64,000 nt of DNA from RYN-230 sp963711705 (GCA_963711705.1 CAVQFM010000008.1:62001-126000), one strand, 5' to 3'. Numbered from the stretch's first letter, positions 50,367 to 59,975 are shown. Made by a program: numbers and translations. Notes: a model not told the origin generated them from the letters alone.

Positions 50367-51822
50367 TCAGCGCTCCCGTGAGCCGCGCCGCGCTCCCCCG
50401 CCGCTGGCCCCGGTCCCGTGCCGGTCGCGCAGCCGCAGCGAGACCCGCACCGGGCTGCCGTCGAAGCCGAATTCCGCCCGCAGCCGCCGCTCGATGAACC
50501 GGCGATAGCCCGCTTCCAGGAACCCGGTGGTGAACAGGACGAAGTGCGGCGGGCGGATGCCCGCCTGGGTGGCGAACAGGATCTTTGGCAGCCGGCCCCC
50601 CCGGGATGGCGGTGGCGTGGCCGCGATGACCTCGGTGAGCCAGCTGTTCAGCCGGCCGGTCGGCACCCGGGTCTCCCAGCTGGCCAGGGCCAGCTCGATG
50701 GCGGGCACCAGCCGGTCCAGGTGACGGCCGGTGGCCGCGGAGATGTTGACCCGCGGCGCCCAGCGTGCGGTGTGCAGCTGCCGGTCGATCTCCCGGTCGA
50801 GCTGGAAGCGGCGCTCCTCGTCCACCAGATCCCACTTGTTGTACGCGATGACCAGGGCCCGCCCGGCGTCGATCACCATGGACACGATGCGCAGATCCTG
50901 CTCGGTGAGCGGCTCGCTGGCGTCGACCAGGACCACCGCGACCTCGGCCCGCTCCAGGGCGCCGGCGGTACGCAGCGCCGCATAGAAATCCGCGCCCTGG
51001 CTCTGGCGGGCCCGCCGCCGGATCCCGGCGGTATCCACGAACCGCCAGGTGGCCCCGCCCAGCTCGATCAGCTCGTCGACCGGATCCCGGGTGGTGCCGG
51101 CCACCTCGTCGACCAGCACCCTGGTCTCCCCGGCCAGCTTGTTGAGGAGGCTGGACTTGCCCACGTTGGGCCGGCCGATCAGCGCCACCCGGCGTGGCCC
51201 GCCGGTCTCGCCGAACTGCTCGGGCGGGGTGGCCGGCAGCGCGTCCAGCACCGCGTCGAGCAGGTCGCCGCTGCCCCGCCCGTGCAGCGCGCTGACCGCC
51301 AGCGGCTCGCCCAGCCCGAGGGACCACAGCGCCGTCGCCGCGGGCTCGCCGACGGTGTCATCCACCTTGTTGGCCGCGACGACCACCGGCTTGCCGGACC
51401 GGCGCAGCACCGCGGCCACGGCCGCGTCCGCGTCGGTGATACCCACCACCGCGTCCACCACGAACAGCACCGCGTCGGCGGCCTCCACCGCCACCCTGGC
51501 CTGCGCGCTGACCTGCTCGGCCAGCTGGCGGCTGGACTGGCCCTCCTCGCTGCCCGGGAACGGCTCCCAGCCGCCGGTATCGACCAGGGTGAAGGAACGG
51601 CCCCGCCACGTGGCGTCGTAGGTCACCCGGTCCCTGGTCACCCCGGGAACGTCCGCCACCACTGCCTGCCTGCTGCCCAGGATCCGGTTGACCAGGGTCG
51701 ACTTGCCCACGTTGGGGCGGCCGACCACGGCGACCACCGGGACGCGCGGCCCGCCGCCCAGGTGCCCGGGCGCCGTCGGCGTCGTCGGCCAGCTCAGCCG
51801 GGCCGGCTGCGTGCTCGGTCAT
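50367..51822 (-). CDS. der: Ribosome-assembly GTPase Der (EngA); N-terminal frameshift
   Basis: Der has two tandem G domains and a KH-like C-terminus. Both P-loops are seen (GRPNVGKSTLVN and GRPNVGKSSLLN), plus DTGGW and DTAGIRR switch regions, NKVD and NKWD specificity motifs, and LFTTGFLEAGYRRFIERRL in the KH part. The clean frame begins only at about 51737, but ATG 51822 overlaps the cmk stop (ATGA) and opens MTEHAAGPAELADDADGA, the usual variable N-terminal extension. One extra base around 51745-51775 separates the two frames. As Der is essential in most bacteria, this is probably a sequence error. Confidence 0.9.
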
Positions 51823-52508
51823 GCCGGCCACGCCGCACCGGCCTGCTGGCGCGCCAGGTCCAGGATCGTGCTGATTACCTGAGCCAGGTCCAGGGCGGTG
51901 GAGTCGATGCGCACCGCGTCCGGCGCCATCGTCATCTGGGCGGCATCCGCCTGGTCACGGCGCTGCTGCTCGGCCTGGGTCACGGTCGGGGAGGCCGCCG
52001 GGTCGGCCGCCAGGTCGGCGCTGCGCCGCTGGGCGCGGGCCGTCTCGCTGGCCGTCAGGTACACCTTGACCACCGCCTGCGGCGCGACGACCGTGCCGAT
52101 GTCCCGGCCTTCGGCCACGATTCCCAATCCGGCCGCGCAGATCCGCGCGATGATGTCCTGCTGCATGGCAACCAGGCGGGCGCGCACCGCCGGGACCGAG
52201 GCGACCGCACTGACCGCGTTGGACACCTCACGACTGCGGATCTGCCCGGTCACGTCGGTGCCCCCGATGGTGATCGCCGGGCGCTCCGGGTCGGTACCAA
52301 CCTCGATATCCGGCTGCCCGGCCTGGCCAGCCACTGCGTCCGGGCTGGTCACGGGCACGCCCCGGCGCAGCATCCACCAGGTCAGCGCCCGGTACATGGC
52401 CCCGGTATCCAGGTAGCGCAGCCCCAGGCGGCGGGCCACGCCGCGGGCCGCGCTGGATTTGCCGGACCCAGCCGGGCCATCCACGGCGATGATGAGACAG
52501 TCGGTCAC
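51819..52508 (-). CDS. cmk: Cytidylate kinase
   Basis: The 229-residue enzyme phosphorylates CMP/dCMP. It shows P-loop VDGPAGSGKSSAARGVA, LRYLDTGAMYRALTW, the NMP-binding region SREVSNAVSAVASVPAVR, and EGRDIGTVVAP followed by VYLTASETARAQRR. GTG 52508 is the start. Its stop overlaps the der start. The position between tyrA and der is conserved in actinobacteria. Confidence 0.94.
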   Translation of the reverse strand: MTDCLIIAVDGPAGSGKSSAARGVARRLGLRYLDTGAMYRALTWWMLRRGVPVTSPDAVAGQAGQPDIEVGTDPERPAITIGGTDVTGQIRSREVSNAVSAVASVPAVRARLVAMQQDIIARICAAGLGIVAEGRDIGTVVAPQAVVKVYLTASETARAQRRSADLAADPAASPTVTQAEQQRRDQADAAQMTMAPDAVRIDSTALDLAQVISTILDLARQQAGAAWPA

Positions 52509-52517
52509 GAGGCGATG

Positions 52518-53726
52518 CTACCGGCGCACCGGCCATCCATTGGCCGCGAGCGCCTCGGTGAGCGCCGCGACCGCATCCGGCCGGACGGTCAGTTCGGCCA
52601 CGCCGACCGGCATCCCGGGCGAATGCTCGATGCCGATGTCCTCGATGTTGATCCCGGCCGCACCCGCGGCCTGGAACAGCCGGGCGAGTTCCCCGGGCCG
52701 GTCCGGGATGACCACCTGGACGATGCTTTCGGCCCGGGCGGGCGCACCGCGCTTGCCGGGTATCCGGGCCACCCCGGCGCTGCCCTGGTCGAGCAGGGCC
52801 ATCAGGGCTTTCAGTTCCGGGCCGGCCAGCCCGGCCTCAGCGGGCGCGGAGGCCGGCAGCGCGTCCGGCCGGGCGCTGTCCGCCAGGGCCTCGGCGGCGG
52901 CCGCCAGGTCACCTGCGATCGCGGCGAGCACCTCGGCCACCGGGCCGGCGTTGGCCGCCAGGATCTGCGTCCACAGCCCGGTGTCCCCGGCGGCGATCCG
53001 GGTCACGTCACGCAGCCCCTGCCCGGCCAGGGCCAGTGCTCCGTCCGCGGCCCCGGCCAGCCGCGCGGCCATGGCCGCCGATACGACGTGCGGGGTGTGC
53101 GAGACCAGGGCTACCCACCGGTCATGGTCGGCCGCGCTGGCCAGGACCGGTTCAGCGCCGCAGGCCCGGGCGAGCGCCTCGATGGCCACGACGCCATCCG
53201 GCGGGGTCACCGGGCCGGGGCAGATCACCCAGGGCCGGCCGAGGAACAGGTCAGCCCGGGCGGCCGCGGGACCGGACCGCTCCCGGCCGGACAGCGGGTG
53301 GCCGGGCACGAAGGACGTCATGTCGCACCCCAGGGCCTGCGCCTGGGCGGCGGGCAGGCTCTTCACGCTGGCCACGTCCGTGTACCAGCGGGCCAGGCCG
53401 GGGGCCTGCGCGCTGGCCAGGGTCCTGGCCACGGCCCCGGGCGGCACGGCGAGCAGGGCCACGTCCGCGCGGCCGCCCGGCGGCACGCTGAGCGGCAGGT
53501 CGGTCCGGGCGTGCCCGGCGGCGGGCCCGCTGGGCAGCAGCGTTCCCGCGCCGATGTCCGCGGCCAGCCGGGCTGCGGCCGGATCGGCATCGGCCAGCCA
53601 GACGGCCACACCCGCGCGCCGCAGCGCCAGCGCCACCGACGTGCCGATGAGGCCGGTGCCGATCACCACGGCGCGGGCCGGGAACGGCGCACCGGCCCCC
53701 GCTGGTCCCGCCGCCGGCCCGCTCAC
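52518..53726 (-). CDS. tyrA: Prephenate dehydrogenase with ACT domain
   Basis: The roughly 402-residue enzyme makes the tyrosine precursor 4-hydroxyphenylpyruvate. The Rossmann motif is VVIGTGLIGTSVAL, the central region has PGHPLSGRERSG and the catalytic-region His in VSHTPHVVSAAMA. A C-terminal ACT domain (ESIVQVVIPDRPGELARLFQ, from about residue 325) suggests feedback control by an aromatic amino acid. GTG 53726 overlaps the aroH stop (GTGA). It is followed nine bases later by cmk. Confidence 0.93.
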   Translation of the reverse strand: MSGPAAGPAGAGAPFPARAVVIGTGLIGTSVALALRRAGVAVWLADADPAAARLAADIGAGTLLPSGPAAGHARTDLPLSVPPGGRADVALLAVPPGAVARTLASAQAPGLARWYTDVASVKSLPAAQAQALGCDMTSFVPGHPLSGRERSGPAAARADLFLGRPWVICPGPVTPPDGVVAIEALARACGAEPVLASAADHDRWVALVSHTPHVVSAAMAARLAGAADGALALAGQGLRDVTRIAAGDTGLWTQILAANAGPVAEVLAAIAGDLAAAAEALADSARPDALPASAPAEAGLAGPELKALMALLDQGSAGVARIPGKRGAPARAESIVQVVIPDRPGELARLFQAAGAAGINIEDIGIEHSPGMPVGVAELTVRPDAVAALTEALAANGWPVRR

Positions 53727-54085
53727 TGCGCGATGTCCAGCCGCAGCGCCTTGGCGCCACGCAGGTAGACGTGCTGGATCCCGGAACGCGGCAGGCTGGT
53801 CTCGACGTTCATCATCAGCCGCACCACCCGGGGCAGCGCGTGCGGGACCGCGATCTCGGTCGCGCACAGCAGCGGCACGTCCTGGAAGCCGATCTTGCGC
53901 GCCGCCAGCGCCGGGAACTCGGCGGTCAGGTCGGGCGTCGCGGTGAACAGCACGCTGATGACATCTTCGGTGGCCAGGCTGTTGCGCGTCATAACCTCGG
54001 TGACCAGCTCGGTGGTGCCTCCGAGGATCGCTTCCCGCTCGTTCGCGTCCACCTGGATCGCGCCGCGGATCGCCCTGACCGTCAC
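53723..54085 (-). CDS. aroH: Chorismate mutase, AroH type
   Basis: The 120-residue monofunctional chorismate mutase of the AroH (pseudo alpha-beta barrel) class has VRAIRGAIQVDANEREAIL, then TPDLTAEFPALAAR, LLCATEIAVPHALPRVVRLM (containing the active-site Glu and Arg) and the final VYLRGAKALR with the active-site Tyr. It makes prephenate for the TyrA encoded by the overlapping downstream gene, so the two consecutive steps are coupled. Confidence 0.94.
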   Translation of the reverse strand: MTVRAIRGAIQVDANEREAILGGTTELVTEVMTRNSLATEDVISVLFTATPDLTAEFPALAARKIGFQDVPLLCATEIAVPHALPRVVRLMMNVETSLPRSGIQHVYLRGAKALRLDIAQ

Positions 54086-54188
54086 CAGCCTGCTCCTTTT
54101 CGTGCCGCCGCCTGTAGGAAGTCCCTGGGCACGATCCTGTCACACCTGGTGATCGGACCCCTGGCTGATAGGCGCCGCCCGGGGATGT

Positions 54189-54980
54189 CTAGAGCCCGAC
54201 GGCGGAGTACAGCTCGCCTATCTCCCGGGTGCTGAGGGCCCGCGTCGTACCGGGCCGCAGGGCGCCCAGTGCTACCGGCCCGACATGCGTGCGGACCAGC
54301 CGGCTCACCGGGTGGCCGACTTCCGCGAGCATCCGGCGCACGACGTGCTTGCGCCCCTCGTGCAGGGTGATCTCCACCAGTGCCCGGGAGCCCGCGCGCT
54401 CCACCACCCGGAACTTGTCCGCGCTGGCCACCCCGTCGGACAGCTCCACCCCGCTGAGCAGCCGCCGCCCCACATCGCGGGGCACCGGGCCGGGCACGTC
54501 GGCCAGGTAGGTTTTCAGCACCCCGTAGCTCGGGTGGGCCAGCCGGTGCGCGAGCTCACCGTCGTTCATCAGCAGCATCAGGCCCTCGGTGTCGTAGTCG
54601 AGCCGGCCCACGTGATACAGCCGCTCGGGATGATCACCCAGGTAGTCGGCGATCGTCGGCCGCCCCCGGTCGTCCGACATGGTGGTGAGGACCCCGGCGG
54701 GCTTATTCAGCGCCAGGTAGACCAGATCCTGCCGGGCCGGGATGCGCATGCCGTCCACCCGGATGACCTGGTGCTGCGGGTCCACCCGGGCGCCGTAGCG
54801 GCGGACGGTCTCGCCGTCCACCTCGACCCGGCCCTCGCCGATCAGCTCCTCGCAGTGCCGCCGGCTGCCGACCCCCGCGGCGGCCAGCACCTTCTGCAGC
54901 CGCACCCCGCCGGGCACATCGGTCAGGCTGTCCCGGCCGTTGTCAGCGTCCTCGGCACCATCACGACTCCTGGCGCTCAT
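54189..54980 (-). CDS. rluB: 23S rRNA pseudouridine synthase RluB-like
   Basis: The protein of about 263 residues has an N-terminal S4 RNA-binding domain (VRLQKVLAAAGVGSRRHCEE) and the RsuA/RluB catalytic core with the catalytic Asp in VGRLDYDTEGLMLLMND, then TLHEGRKHVVRRMLAEVGHP. It modifies rRNA. ATG 54980 (overlapping the scpB end by 20 bases) is chosen; ATG 54989 and 55007 are also in frame. It is downstream of scpAB in the conserved block. Confidence 0.92.
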   Translation of the reverse strand: MSARSRDGAEDADNGRDSLTDVPGGVRLQKVLAAAGVGSRRHCEELIGEGRVEVDGETVRRYGARVDPQHQVIRVDGMRIPARQDLVYLALNKPAGVLTTMSDDRGRPTIADYLGDHPERLYHVGRLDYDTEGLMLLMNDGELAHRLAHPSYGVLKTYLADVPGPVPRDVGRRLLSGVELSDGVASADKFRVVERAGSRALVEITLHEGRKHVVRRMLAEVGHPVSRLVRTHVGPVALGALRPGTTRALSTREIGELYSAVGL

Positions 54981-55567
54981 CGACAGCATCCTCAACGTCC
55001 TCGACATGCTCGGGCAGGAACGGCGCGAGTTCCGGAAGTTCCGCCAGGCTGGCCAGCCCGAGCCGCTCCAGGAAATACCCGGTCGTCCGGTAGAGGATAG
55101 CCCCGGTCTCGGCGTCGGTACCCGACTCCTCCACCAGGCCGCGCAGGGTGAGCGTACGCAGCACGCTGTCGCAGTTGACGCCGCGCACCGCGGAGACCCG
55201 GGCCCGGCTCACCGGCTGGCGGTAGGCCACCACGGCCAGCGTCTCCAGCGCGGCCTGGGTGAGCCGGACCTCCTGGCCGTCCCGGACGAAGCGCTCCACC
55301 ACCGGGGCGCATTCGGCCCGGGTATAGAACCGCCAGCCGCCAGCCACCTCACGCAGGTCGAACCCGCGCTGTTCCGCGTCATACGAGGCGGCCAGCTCGC
55401 GCAGGGCGGCCACCACCTCGCTCCCGGGGCCGTTCCAGCACCTGGGCGATGACGATCTCGGGCACCGGCTCGTCCACCACCAGCAAGATCGCCTCCAGGC
55501 AGGACCGCAGGCCCGGTCCGCCCTCCTGGCCGTCCGGCGCCGGGCCGGCCGCGTCACTCATGCTCAT
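54961..55567 (-). CDS. scpB: Segregation and condensation protein B (frameshifted)
   Basis: ScpB is the winged-helix partner of the kleisin ScpA in the SMC condensin complex. The N-terminal part LRSCLEAILLVVDEPVPEIV is read from ATG 55567 (or 55561). One extra base near 55420-55432, in a CCCCGGG run, shifts the remainder to the frame reading VVAALRELAASYDAEQRGFDL, then RLTQAALETLAVVAYRQPVS and VRGVNCDSVLRTLTLRGLVEE. All conserved elements are retained and corrected length is about 200 residues. The start overlaps the scpA stop. I favour a sequence error over real loss. Confidence 0.85.
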
Positions 55568-56405
55568 CCGTTTCTCTCCTGGCTGGACTGGGCTCCGCCC
55601 CTCCGGGCCCGGCCTGCTCCCCGGGAATCCAGGTCACGTACAGCTCGCCGAGCGGGGTGACCTGGTCGAAAGAGACGCTGCCCTCCCGGTACAGGTCCAG
55701 CAGCGCGAGGAACCTGGCCACGATCTCGTACGTGCCCAAGCAGTCAGCCGACAGCCGGCGGAACGTCGCCCGGCCCACCCGGCTGAGCCGCCCGGCCAGG
55801 ATGGCCACCTGCTCGCGGACGGTCGTCTGCGGCACGTGCAGATGGTCGGTGGACACCACCGGCGCCGGGCGCGGGGCCAGCGTGCGCGCGGCGATCGCAG
55901 CGAACTCGGCCGCGCCCAGGCCGAGCAGGACCTCGGGCAGCAGCTCGGCGAACTGTGGCTCCATTGGCACCCGCCGGGCGAACCGGCGGCCCTGGACCGT
56001 CATCCGGCCCGCGAACACCGCCGCGACCTCCTTGTAGGCCCGGTATTGCAGCAGGCGGGCGAACAGCAGGTCACGGGCTTCGAGCAGGGCGAGGTCCTCC
56101 TCATCCTCGACCTCGCCGCTGGGCAGCAGCCGGGCCGCCTTGAGGTCGAGCAGCGTCGCCGCGACCAGCAGGAAGTAACTCGCCTGGTCCAGGTCCCAGC
56201 CGTCGGCCCGGGCCCGGATGTAGGCGATGAACTCGTCGGTCACCTGGGACAGCGCGACCTCGGTGATATCCAGCTTGTGCTTGGAGATCAGGCCGAGCAG
56301 CAGGTCGAACGGGCCCTCGAAGACAGCGAGATGCACCTCGAACCCGGCCGGGCCGCTGCCCTGGGGCGCCTCGCTGCCCGGCTCAGCCGCCACCGCCCGG
56401 CTCAC
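55554..56405 (-). CDS. scpA: Segregation and condensation protein A (kleisin)
   Basis: The 283-residue kleisin bridges the SMC heads. It has FEVHLAVFEGPFDLLLGLIS at the N-terminus (SMC neck contact), HKLDITEVALSQVTDEFIAY, FLLVAATLLDLKAARLLPSG, and the C-terminal winged helix RFLALLDLYREGSVSFDQVT. GTG 56405 is chosen; longer in-frame extensions lack similarity. The stop overlaps the scpB start by up to 14 bases, so the two subunits are coupled. Confidence 0.92.
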   Translation of the reverse strand: MSRAVAAEPGSEAPQGSGPAGFEVHLAVFEGPFDLLLGLISKHKLDITEVALSQVTDEFIAYIRARADGWDLDQASYFLLVAATLLDLKAARLLPSGEVEDEEDLALLEARDLLFARLLQYRAYKEVAAVFAGRMTVQGRRFARRVPMEPQFAELLPEVLLGLGAAEFAAIAARTLAPRPAPVVSTDHLHVPQTTVREQVAILAGRLSRVGRATFRRLSADCLGTYEIVARFLALLDLYREGSVSFDQVTPLGELYVTWIPGEQAGPGGAEPSPARRETDEHE

Positions 56406-56430
56406 TCGTCTGCACCTGCCCGCAGCCACC

Positions 56431-56757
56431 TCACGTCGTGTCCCGCAATCGCCCAGCCAGCAGGCTCGCCTCCCCGTGCGCGTCGAGATCGGCGAGCAGC
56501 ACGGCAACAGCCTCACGCACCAGCCTGCCACGGTCTACCGGGATCCCGTAACCGCGCAGCGCCAGCCGGGCCCGCTCGAGATCGAGGAGTTCGGCCGCGG
56601 ACAGGTAGACAGTGATCTTCTGCGGATGGGCCTCACGGCCGCTCGCCGGCCGCCCGCCGTGGGCGTGGGGGCCGACGGTAGCCGGGCGGAGCAGCTCGGC
56701 GACGCCCGGCAGGCTTACCCGCCGGGTGCGAGATCCGCGTGGTCGGCCTGCCGCCAC
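56431..56757 (-). CDS. Small ribbon-helix-helix-like protein between parA and scpA
   Basis: The 108-residue protein has a variable start and a conserved C-terminal half KITVYLSAAELLDLERARLA with VDRGRLVREAVAVLLADL, which looks like a ribbon-helix-helix DNA-binding fold (beta strand ITVYL followed by two helices). The start GTG 56757 lies inside parA, overlapping by 43 bases. Genes of this type occupy the same place in related actinomycetes. As a possible DNA-binding partner of the adjacent ParA ATPase it could play the role ParB or CopG-like proteins play elsewhere; this is inference. Confidence 0.72.
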   Translation of the reverse strand: MAAGRPRGSRTRRVSLPGVAELLRPATVGPHAHGGRPASGREAHPQKITVYLSAAELLDLERARLALRGYGIPVDRGRLVREAVAVLLADLDAHGEASLLAGRLRDTT

Positions 56758-57620
56758 CGCTCCAGGACCTCCTTGGCCAGCACCCGGTAGGAGTTCGCCC
56801 CGGTGGACGACGGGTCGAAGCTGGTGATCGGCTCGCCGGCCACGGTGGCGTCGGGGAAGCGCACGGTGCGGTTGATGACCGTGTGGTAGACCTTGTCCCC
56901 GAACCCCTTCACGACCTCAGCGAGGACCTCGCGGGAATGCAGCGTCCGCGAGTCGTACATGGTGGCGAGCAGCCCGTCGATGCCCAGCCGCGGGTTTAGC
57001 CGGCTGGACACCTTGTCGATGGTCTCCAGCAGCAGGGCCACCCCGCGCATGGCGAAGTACTCGCACTCCAGCGGCACCAGCACCCCGGCCGAGCAGGCCA
57101 GGGCGTTCACCGTGAGCAGGCCGAGGGACGGCTGGCAGTCGATCAGGACGATGTCGTAATTGGGCAGCACCGGCTCGAGCACCCCGCCCAGTACGAACTC
57201 CCGGCCGACCTCATGCACCAGCTGGACCTCGGCCCCGGACAGGTCGATGTTGCTGGGCAGCAGGTCCATGCCGGCCATGTTGGTCTTGATGACCACATCG
57301 GGCGCGCTGACCCCGCGCTCCATCAGCAGGTTGTAGACCGTGTAGTCCAGCTCATGCGGCTGAATGCCCAGGCCGACCGACAGCGCGCCCTGCGGGTCGA
57401 AGTCCACCAGCAGCACCCGGCGGCCCTGCTCGGAGAGCGCCGCACCCAGGTTGATCGTCGTGGTCGTCTTGCCGACCCCGCCCTTCTGGTTGCAGACCGC
57501 GACCACCCGGGCCGGACCGTGGCTGAGCAAGGGTTCCGGGTCGGGAAAAGCCGGCACCGGCCGACCGGTCGGCCCAATAGTGCCGGGCCCTGTTTCGATC
57601 ACGTCCGTGCCTGCTGCCAT
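56715..57620 (-). CDS. ParA/Soj-family ATPase
   Basis: The 301-residue ATPase has the deviant Walker A VCNQKGGVGKTTTTINLGAA near residue 45, VLLVDFDPQGALSVGLG, and IDCQPSLGLLTVNALA (Walker B region). Its family relatives position chromosomes or plasmids. It lies in a scpAB/xerD context, not with parB, so it is the second chromosomal ParA-like protein often linked to scpAB in actinomycetes rather than the oriC-proximal ParA. ATG 57620 follows GGGGAGG by eight bases. Confidence 0.92.
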   Translation of the reverse strand: MAAGTDVIETGPGTIGPTGRPVPAFPDPEPLLSHGPARVVAVCNQKGGVGKTTTTINLGAALSEQGRRVLLVDFDPQGALSVGLGIQPHELDYTVYNLLMERGVSAPDVVIKTNMAGMDLLPSNIDLSGAEVQLVHEVGREFVLGGVLEPVLPNYDIVLIDCQPSLGLLTVNALACSAGVLVPLECEYFAMRGVALLLETIDKVSSRLNPRLGIDGLLATMYDSRTLHSREVLAEVVKGFGDKVYHTVINRTVRFPDATVAGEPITSFDPSSTGANSYRVLAKEVLERWRQADHADLAPGG

Positions 57621-57790
57621 GCGCTGCACCTCCCCGGCGGACTGGGCCAGAAATGCCCCCGCTGAAACCCGGACTCTAGGCCCTGCCCTGCCCGGCATCA
57701 AGCCGACTCACCGGACACCGGCCAAGGCCAGTAAGTAAGCGCAGCTAACGGCCTTGCGGGTGAGACGCATCTAACGCGGGTGGGACGTAC

Positions 57791-58782
57791 CTAGCCCAGC
57801 GCGCGCGGGTGAGCGGCAGAGTACACCTCGCGGAGCTTGTCCACGGTCACCATGGTGTAGATCTGCGTGGTGGTGACCGAGGCGTGGCCGAGCAGCTCCT
57901 GGACCACGCGCACGTCCGCGCCGCCATCCAGCAGGTGCGTCGCGTAGGAGTGCCGCAGCGTGTGCGGGGATACCCCGCCCAGGCCGGCCCGGGCCGCCGC
58001 CGCCTTGAGCACCGCCCACGCGCCCTGCCGGGTCAGCCGGCCGCCGCGGGCGTTCAGGAACACCGCGGGGCTCGCGGACACCCGGCGGGACGCGGCCGGC
58101 CAGCGCGGGCCGGGCCCGGACCAGGTAGGCCTCCAGCGCCTCACGGGCGTAGCGGCCCACCGGGACGACCCGGTCCCGGCCTCCCTTGCCGGACAGCCGG
58201 ATCGTGGCCGGGGGTGACCTCCCGTCCCGGCCCGGCTGCTCCCCCTGGACCCGGGGGCGCCGCGTGAAAGCCCAGGTCGTCGACGTCGAGGCCAACGGCT
58301 TCGGAGATCCGGGCTCCCGTTCCGTACAGCAGCTCGAGCAGGGCCCGGTCGCGCAGCGGCCGCAGGCTGTCCGGGTCCCCGCCGACGCCGGCCGCGGCGA
58401 TCAGCCGTTCCACCTCGGGAACGCCGATGGCCCGCGGCAGTTTGCGCGGTGCGGCAGGCGGATGCACCAGGCTGGCCGGGTCGGACCCGGCCAGCCCTTC
58501 GGCCGCGGCGAAGCTGTGCAGGCCCCGGACGGCCACCACGGCCCGCCCGGCCGAGCTGGCCGCGAGCGGCAGGTGCTCGTCGTCCCCCTCGCGCAGCCCG
58601 GCCAGGAAGGCCGCGACATCCTCGGTGGTGACCTCGCCGATCACCGTGCGGCCCCGCGCGGCCAGCGCCGCCTGGTAACGCAGCAGGTCGCGCCGGTACG
58701 CCTGGAGTGTGTGCGCGGCCAGGCCGCGTTCCACGGTCAGGTGATCCAGGTACCGGTCGACCGCCCCGGCCAGCGTGGTCAG
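57791..58782 (-). CDS. xerD: Tyrosine recombinase XerD (two frameshifts)
   Basis: XerD resolves chromosome dimers at dif. The core-binding part reads RYLDHLTVERGLAAHTLQAY and FLAGLREGDDEHLPLAASSA, then the catalytic Arg in YGTGARISEAVGLDVDDLGF. An extra base near 58205-58255 shifts to the frame carrying the catalytic Lys in IRLSGKGGRDRVVPVG. Another near 58080-58100 shifts to the last frame with HTLRHSYATHL (HxxR), LLGHASVTT and the nucleophile Tyr in QIYTMVTVDKL. All five catalytic residues therefore remain. The start is unclear: sequence similarity reaches CTG 58782 at the ald stop, while the first standard start is GTG 58734. Sequence error is the likely explanation. Confidence 0.85.
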
Positions 58783-59894
58783 CTGAGCACCTCGCTGACC
58801 GGGGTGGCCGGCAGCTGGTGGGCGTCCGCGACCGGCTGGCAGGTCAGCGTGCCCTCGTGGGTGTGCAGCCCGGCCGCGAGCGCCGGATCGGCCCGCAGCG
58901 CCGCCCGCCAGCCCTGGTTGGCCAGCTCGAGCACGTAGGGCAGTGTGACGTTGGTCAGCGCGTACGTGGAGGTGTGCGGCACCGCTCCCGGCATGTTGGC
59001 CACGCAGTAGAACACCGAGCTGTGCACCCGGTAGGTGGGCTCGGCGTGTGTGGTCGCGTGCGAGTCCTCGAAGCAGCCGCCCTGGTCGATGGAGATGTCA
59101 ACCAGCACGGACCCGGGCTTCATCCGGGACACCAGGTCGTTGGACACCAGGGTGGGCGCCTTGGCCCCGGGGACGAGCACCGCGCCGATGACCAGGTCGG
59201 CGTCGATCACCGCCCGCTCGACCTCGTAGGTGTTGGACGCGACCGTCTGGAGGTGCCCCTGGTAGATCGCGTCGGCGGACCGCAGCCGGGCCACGTTCTT
59301 GTCCACCAGCAGGACCTCGGCCTGCATGCCGAGGGCGATGGCGGCCGCGTTCATCCCGGACACGCCCGCGCCGAGCACCACGACCTTGGCCGCGTACACG
59401 CCCGATACCCCGCCCATCAGCACGCCACGGCCGCCGCCGTCGCGCTGCAGATGATGCGCGCCGACCTGCGGCGCCATCCGGCCCGCGACCTCCGACATCG
59501 GGGCCAGCAGCGGCAGTGAGCCGTCCGGCAGCTGCACCGTCTCATAGGCGATGGCGGTGACGCCCGAGCCGAGCAGGGCATCGGTGCATGGCCGGGACGC
59601 CGCGAGGTGCAGGTAGGTGAACAGGACCTGGCCCTTGCGCATCCGGTGATACTCCTCGGCGACCGGCTCCTTCACCTTGAGGATCAGGTCGCCGGCCTGC
59701 CACACGTCATCCGCCGTGGGCAGGATGACCGCGCCCGCCGCGGTAAAGTCCTCGTCGGGGATGGACGAACCGCCGCCGGCGTCGGCCTGGATGAACACCT
59801 CATGATCGTTGCGCACCAGTTCATGGACGCCCGCGGGCGTGATCGCCACCCGGTACTCATGGTTCTTGACTTCTTTGGGAATGCCTACCCTCAC
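58779..59894 (-). CDS. ald: Alanine dehydrogenase
   Basis: The 371-residue NAD-dependent enzyme interconverts L-alanine and pyruvate plus ammonia. Key parts are MRVGIPKEVKNHEYRVAITP, the active-site Lys in ILKVKEPVAEEY, the His in FTYLHLAASRP, the NAD motif VVVLGAGVSGMNAAAIALG and the Asp/Asn region FYCVANMPGAVPHTSTYAL. Length matches the family. A VADAHQL tail ends at the stop, which borders xerD. The ald-xerD-parA-scpAB order is conserved in actinomycetes. Confidence 0.96.
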   Translation of the reverse strand: MRVGIPKEVKNHEYRVAITPAGVHELVRNDHEVFIQADAGGGSSIPDEDFTAAGAVILPTADDVWQAGDLILKVKEPVAEEYHRMRKGQVLFTYLHLAASRPCTDALLGSGVTAIAYETVQLPDGSLPLLAPMSEVAGRMAPQVGAHHLQRDGGGRGVLMGGVSGVYAAKVVVLGAGVSGMNAAAIALGMQAEVLLVDKNVARLRSADAIYQGHLQTVASNTYEVERAVIDADLVIGAVLVPGAKAPTLVSNDLVSRMKPGSVLVDISIDQGGCFEDSHATTHAEPTYRVHSSVFYCVANMPGAVPHTSTYALTNVTLPYVLELANQGWRAALRADPALAAGLHTHEGTLTCQPVADAHQLPATPVSEVLS

Positions 59895-59975
59895 GGCCGC
59901 AAGCCCTCTCTCCGTACTCCCGCGCCCGGCCCCGTTGCCGGGCGGCCCGAGTCCTCCCGGACCCGCTGCCGCTGA

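Noticed and set aside
50418..53768. Very long plus-strand open frame (1116 codons) opposite der, cmk and tyrA
   Set aside because: It is a GC-skew shadow: its translation is low-complexity Arg/Gly/Pro/His sequence without domains, while the minus strand holds well conserved genes.
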